Assembly (NCBI GenBank): GCA_900764215.1
Contig: CAAFNI010000088.1
Coordinates: 1-9,489 of the forward strand
Direction of reading: 5' to 3'
Source of the DNA: an uncultured Sutterella sp.
GTDB taxonomy: Bacteria > Pseudomonadota > Gammaproteobacteria > Burkholderiales > Burkholderiaceae_F
DNA length: 9,489 bases
Below, one piece after another: positions 6,635-9,489 of this stretch. Position numbers and translations under genes: made by a program. Below the pieces are notes generated by a model. That model was not told the origin of the DNA, did not search any database, and saw nothing but the letters and a program-made list of their open reading frames with translations. Every line of letters begins with the position of its first letter. Within the stretch, counting starts at the first letter, position 1.

Positions 6635-6722
6635 CTTCCGAGACGGCCGATTTTCAACCTTCCTCCCCTAAACGGGACCAATACTATCCGCTAATGTGGA
6701 ATAAGTTGGGATTTTCTAAACC

Positions 6723-7091
6723 ATGATTCAGATGCAAAGCCGACTGGACGTCGCCGATAACACCGGTGCGCGTTCGGTGATGTGTATCAAGGTGTTGGGC
6801 GGCTCCAAGCGCCGTTATGCCAACATCGGTGACGTCATCAAGGTGACTGTCAAAGAAGCGGCCCCCCGCGGCCGTGTCAAGAAGGGCGAAGTCTACAATG
6901 CGGTCGTTGTTCGCACCGCTCACGGCGTTCGCCGTCCGGATGGCTCCTCCATCAATTTTGATGGCAATGCCGCCGTTCTTCTCAACAGCAAGCTGGAGCC
7001 GATTGGCACCCGCATCTTCGGGCCGGTCACGCGCGAACTGCGTACCGAGCAGTTCATGAAGATCGTGTCGCTCGCTCCCGAAGTTCTTTAA
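6723..7091 (+). CDS. rplN: 50S ribosomal protein L14
   Basis: L14 is a 50S protein at the subunit interface that forms intersubunit bridges and is the docking point of the silencing factor RsfS. The product is 122 residues, the usual length, beginning MIQMQSRLDVADNTGAR. It contains RPDGSSINFDGNAAVLLN at 71-88 and the conserved end IGTRIFGPVTRELR...LAPEVL. The start is set by homology. No convincing Shine-Dalgarno precedes it: the nearest G-run, TTGGG, ends about 13 nt before the ATG and the intervening bases are AT-rich. It is the first gene of the spc unit, behind a long structured leader. Confidence 0.97.
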   Translation: MIQMQSRLDVADNTGARSVMCIKVLGGSKRRYANIGDVIKVTVKEAAPRGRVKKGEVYNAVVVRTAHGVRRPDGSSINFDGNAAVLLNSKLEPIGTRIFGPVTRELRTEQFMKIVSLAPEVL

Positions 7092-7104
7092 TTAAGGAGA
7101 AGCG

Positions 7105-7425
7105 ATGCAGCGTATCCGTAAGGGCGACGAAGTCGTCGTCATTGCTGGCCGTGACAAGGGCACGAAGGGCACCGTCCTCTCCCGCGTCGACGACAGCCAT
7201 GTCATCGTCGAAGGCGTGAACGTCGTTAAGAAGCACGTTCGTCCGAATCCGCAGCTCGGCGTGGCCGGCGGCATTGTTGAAAAGACCATGCCGATCGATC
7301 AGTCCAACGTCATGCTGGTCAACCCGGAAACGGGCAAGGGCGACCGCGTCGGCTTCAAGGAAGTTGACGGCAAGAAGGTTCGCGTGTTCAAGAGCAACGG
7401 TGCCGTTGTCGGCGCCAAGGCCTAA
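7105..7425 (+). CDS. rplX: 50S ribosomal protein L24
   Basis: L24 initiates 50S assembly by binding the 5' domain of 23S rRNA. The product has 106 residues. It carries a KOW motif at about 6-33 (KGDEVVVIAGRDKGTKGTV), VKKHVRPNP at 41-49 and the conserved GGIVEK at 55-60. AAGGAG (7094-7099) is 5 nt before the ATG, a strong site. The lysine- and glycine-rich end KKVRVFKSNG matches the family. Confidence 0.98.
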   Translation: MQRIRKGDEVVVIAGRDKGTKGTVLSRVDDSHVIVEGVNVVKKHVRPNPQLGVAGGIVEKTMPIDQSNVMLVNPETGKGDRVGFKEVDGKKVRVFKSNGAVVGAKA

Positions 7426-7436
7426 TGAGGGTGACA

Positions 7437-7976
7437 ATGTCTCGTTTTAGTTCCATGTATCACGACACCATTGTCCCCGAACTCATGAAGAAGTTCGGCT
7501 ACAAGACCACGATGCAGGTTCCGCGTATCACGAAGATCACGCTGAACATGGGTGTCGGTGAAGCCGTTAACGACAAGAAGCTCGTCGACGCCGCCGTTGG
7601 CGACATGACCAAGATTGCCGGCCAGAAGCCGATGGTCACCCGCACCCGCAAGGCTATCGCGAACTTCAAGATCCGCGAAAACATGCCGATCGGCTGCATG
7701 GTCACCCTCCGTGGCGAACGCATGTATGACTTCCTTGACCGTCTCGTGACCGTTGCTTTCCCGCGCGTGCGCGACTTCCGTGGTGTTTCCGGTCGTGCTT
7801 TCGACGGCCGCGGCAACTACAACATCGGTCTCAAGGAACAGATCATCTTCCCGGAAATCGAATACGACAAGATCGATCGTCTCCGTGGCATGAATATTTC
7901 TATTACCACGACGGCGAAGTCCGACGAAGAAGCCAAGGCTCTTCTCGCCGGTTTCAACTTCCCGTTCCGCAACTGA
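7437..7976 (+). CDS. rplE: 50S ribosomal protein L5
   Basis: L5 binds 5S rRNA in the central protuberance and contacts the P-site tRNA. Starting at 7437 gives MSRFSSMYHDTIVPELMKKFGYK and 179 residues, the exact family length. An in-frame ATG at 7425, overlapping the rplX stop as TAATG, would add only MRVT. The GAGGGTG stretch at 7427-7433 is better placed as the binding site for the second ATG. Conserved features are ITLNMGVGEA (34-43), VGDMTKIAGQKPMVTRTRKAI (54-74) and FRGVSGRAFDGRGNYNIG (114-131). In E. coli, S8 represses the spc operon by binding mRNA near the rplE start. I could not confirm or exclude such a site by eye. Confidence 0.97.
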   Translation: MSRFSSMYHDTIVPELMKKFGYKTTMQVPRITKITLNMGVGEAVNDKKLVDAAVGDMTKIAGQKPMVTRTRKAIANFKIRENMPIGCMVTLRGERMYDFLDRLVTVAFPRVRDFRGVSGRAFDGRGNYNIGLKEQIIFPEIEYDKIDRLRGMNISITTTAKSDEEAKALLAGFNFPFRN

Positions 7977-7988
7977 GGTTGACGCAAA

Positions 7989-8294
7989 ATGGCAAAACTT
8001 GCTCTGATTAACCGTGAAGCCAAGCGCGCTGCTACGGTTGCGAAGTATGCGGCCAAGCGCGCCGCCCTCAAGGCAATTATTAACGACGCTACCCGCTCGA
8101 TGGAAGAGCGCCTGGAAGCCCGCGCCAAGCTGCAGGCTCTCCCGCGCGACGCGAGCCCGGTCCGCCAGCGCAACCGTTGCGCCCTGACCGGTCGTCCCCG
8201 TGGCACGTTCCGCAAGTTCGGTCTGTGCCGTGGCATGATTCGTGATGCCGCCATGCGCGGTGACATTCCTGGCCTTGTCAAGGCTAGCTGGTAA
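7989..8294 (+). CDS. rpsN: 30S ribosomal protein S14 (long, zinc-independent form)
   Basis: S14 is a late-assembling protein of the 30S head. The 101-residue product is the long form. Only Cys64 and Cys80 remain of the zinc-binding region, so the CxxC pairs of the short zinc-binding S14 are absent. The signature RNRCALTGRPRGTFRKFGLCR is at 61-81 and the end GDIPGLVKASW is family-typical. The binding site is a modest GAGG at 7975-7978, overlapping the rplE stop. Confidence 0.98.
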   Translation: MAKLALINREAKRAATVAKYAAKRAALKAIINDATRSMEERLEARAKLQALPRDASPVRQRNRCALTGRPRGTFRKFGLCRGMIRDAAMRGDIPGLVKASW

Positions 8295-8311
8295 GCGAGG
8301 AGATTACGACA

Positions 8312-8707
8312 ATGAGTATGAGTGATCCGATCGCCGACATGCTGACCCGCATCCGCAATGGTCAGATCGTCGAAAAGGCCGAAGTTGTGATGCCGTCTTC
8401 CAAGCTGAAGGTCGCCATCGCCAAGGTCCTCAAGGATGAAGGTTACATCGACGGTTATACCGTCGTTGCCAACGAAGGCAAGCCCGAACTTCACGTTGGT
8501 CTGAAGTACTATGCCGGCCGCCCGGTCATCGAACGCCTCGAACGCGTTTCCCGTCCCGGTCTGCGCATCTACAAGAACCACGGTTCCATTCCCCAGGTTA
8601 TGAACGGTCTCGGCATTGCGATCGTTTCCACGCCGAAGGGTGTCATGACCGACCGCGCTGCTCGTTCCGCCGGCATCGGTGGTGAAGTTCTTTGCTACGT
8701 CGCCTAA
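8312..8707 (+). CDS. rpsH: 30S ribosomal protein S8
   Basis: S8 is a primary 16S rRNA-binding protein that organises the central domain of the 30S subunit. In E. coli it also represses the spc operon. The product has 131 residues beginning MSMSDPIADMLTRIRNGQ. A second ATG at 8318 is less likely because AGGAG (8298-8302) is 9 nt from the first and 15 nt from the second, and MSM starts are usual in the family. The RNA-binding C-terminal domain carries RPGLRIYKNHGSIPQVMNGL (81-100) and STPKGVMTDRAAR (106-118). Confidence 0.98.
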   Translation: MSMSDPIADMLTRIRNGQIVEKAEVVMPSSKLKVAIAKVLKDEGYIDGYTVVANEGKPELHVGLKYYAGRPVIERLERVSRPGLRIYKNHGSIPQVMNGLGIAIVSTPKGVMTDRAARSAGIGGEVLCYVA

Positions 8708-8721
8708 CCGAGGAGTGTGAA

Positions 8722-9255
8722 ATGAGTCGAATTGCTAAGATTCCGGTTCAGATCGTTCAGGGCGTCAGCTATACGCTGACCGCTGACAACATCACGGTTA
8801 AGGGCCCGCAGGGTGAAGTCTCCATGCACATTCTTCCCTTCGTGAGCATCACGGAAGAAGACGGTGCCCTGCACTTCAAGCAGGTTGGTGAAACCCGCGA
8901 AGCCAACGCCAACGTTGGCACGATGCGTGCTCTCGTGGCTGACATGGTCAAGGGTTGTTCCGTTGGCTTCCAGAAGAAGCTTCAGCTCGTCGGCGTGGGC
9001 TATCGTGCCCAGGCTCAGGGCGACAAGCTCAATCTCTCTCTCGGCTTCTCTCACCCGGTCATCCATCAGATGCCCGCTGGTGTCAAGTGCGAAACGCCGA
9101 GCCAGACCGAAATTTTGATCAAGGGCGCTGACAAGCAGAAGGTCGGTCAGACCGCTGCCGTCATTCGTTCGTACCGCGCTCCCGAACCCTATAAGGGCAA
9201 GGGTGTCCGCTACGCCGACGAAGTCGTTGTGATCAAGGAAACCAAGAAGAAGTAA
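8722..9255 (+). CDS. rplF: 50S ribosomal protein L6
   Basis: L6 binds 23S rRNA near the sarcin-ricin loop and the factor-binding site. The chosen ATG gives 177 residues beginning MSRIAKIPVQI, the standard length, with GAGGAG at 8710-8715 about 6 nt upstream. A longer frame from 8692 would overlap rpsH and add ten residues unlike the family, so it is rejected. The second domain ends with the conserved PEPYKGKGVRY at 154-164, followed by a lysine-rich tail. Confidence 0.98.
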   Translation: MSRIAKIPVQIVQGVSYTLTADNITVKGPQGEVSMHILPFVSITEEDGALHFKQVGETREANANVGTMRALVADMVKGCSVGFQKKLQLVGVGYRAQAQGDKLNLSLGFSHPVIHQMPAGVKCETPSQTEILIKGADKQKVGQTAAVIRSYRAPEPYKGKGVRYADEVVVIKETKKK

Positions 9256-9270
9256 TCGGGGCGATACAAA

Positions 9271-9489
9271 ATGATCAACAAGAAACAAAGCCGCTTGCGT
9301 CGTGCTCGTGCCACGCGCGCTCGCATTCTGTTGCAGAAGGTCGATCGCCTGACGGTTCATCGCACCAACCTGCACATTTACGCCAGCATCATCTCGGCCG
9401 ACAACGGCCGTACGCTGGTCTCGGCCTCCACGGTCGAACCCGAAGTGCGTGCTCAGCTCGCGAACGTCTCCGGCCGCGGTGGCACCATC
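9271..9489 (+). CDS. rplR: 50S ribosomal protein L18 (N-terminal part, cut by window end)
   Basis: L18 binds 5S rRNA and helps join it to 23S rRNA in the central protuberance. The first 73 residues are visible, of an expected length near 117-121. They read MINKKQSRLRRARATRARI, then LTVHRTNLHIYASIIS (28-43) and LVSASTVEPEVR (49-60), all family landmarks. The binding site is weak: a GGGG run at 9258-9261, 9 nt before the ATG. The gene follows rplF after 15 nt, as in the usual spc order. The missing end is an effect of the window, not a truncation. Confidence 0.96.
   Translation, partial: MINKKQSRLRRARATRARILLQKVDRLTVHRTNLHIYASIISADNGRTLVSASTVEPEVRAQLANVSGRGGTI

Noticed and set aside
6650..6722. 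A second promoter close to rplN, around TACTAT.
   Set aside because: I could not find a matching -35 at acceptable spacing; the promoter at 6512-6540 is far better.
7425..7436. ATG at 7425 as the start of rplE, overlapping the rplX stop.
   Set aside because: The ATG at 7437 has a well-placed binding site and gives exactly 179 residues with a family-like start. The earlier start is possible but less likely.
7400..7500. An S8-binding site near the rplE start, as in E. coli.
   Set aside because: No fold resembling the 16S helix 21 target could be recognised by eye. Absence is not shown; a covariance-model search would decide.
8692..8721. Longer rplF reading frame starting inside rpsH.
   Set aside because: GAGGAG precedes the ATG at 8722, which gives the standard 177-residue L6.

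Overview
The window is a continuous run of ribosomal protein genes, all on the + strand: tuf, then the S10 cluster (rpsJ, rplC, rplD, rplW, rplB, rpsS, rplV, rpsC, rplP, rpmC, rpsQ), then the first part of the spc cluster (rplN, rplX, rplE, rpsN, rpsH, rplF, and rplR cut off by the window end). The proteins read as betaproteobacterial: a 396-residue EF-Tu with GSAKLALEGD at the end of the G domain, a 101-residue zinc-less S14, a 179-residue L5 ending in FPFRN, and an S3 with a long basic tail. This suggests a member of the Burkholderiales. A preference for CTC/CTT over CTG leucine codons in tuf is unlike most GC-rich members of that order; a Sutterellaceae-like gut lineage is my guess, not something shown by the sequence.

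Layout. tuf (1-1191) normally closes the str operon. A 99-nt gap follows, holding a strong hairpin whose inner part contains a -10 element. rpsJ (1291-1602) then stands alone, followed by a 172-nt gap with a good sigma70-type promoter, a hairpin with a T-run and a second hairpin next to the rplC ribosome binding site. From rplC (1775) to rpsQ (6478) the genes are packed with -4 to +11 nt spacing and several start/stop overlaps, so they are almost certainly cotranscribed and in part translationally coupled. A 244-nt gap (6479-6722) then holds a second good promoter and a strong terminator-like hairpin, after which rplN to rplR run as the spc unit.

Function. EF-Tu delivers aminoacyl-tRNA to the ribosome. 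The rest are structural proteins of the 30S (S10, S19, S3, S17, S14, S8) and 50S (L3, L4, L23, L2, L22, L16, L29, L14, L24, L5, L6, L18) subunits. The coding content is ordinary housekeeping and I found no undescribed protein system. The unexplained content lies in the three noncoding gaps. The S10-like and spc-like units each appear to begin with the same plan: a TTGCAC-17-nt promoter, then 10-13 nt, then a hairpin followed by a T-rich run. This suggests short attenuable leaders, with control split differently from the E. coli S10/spc scheme.
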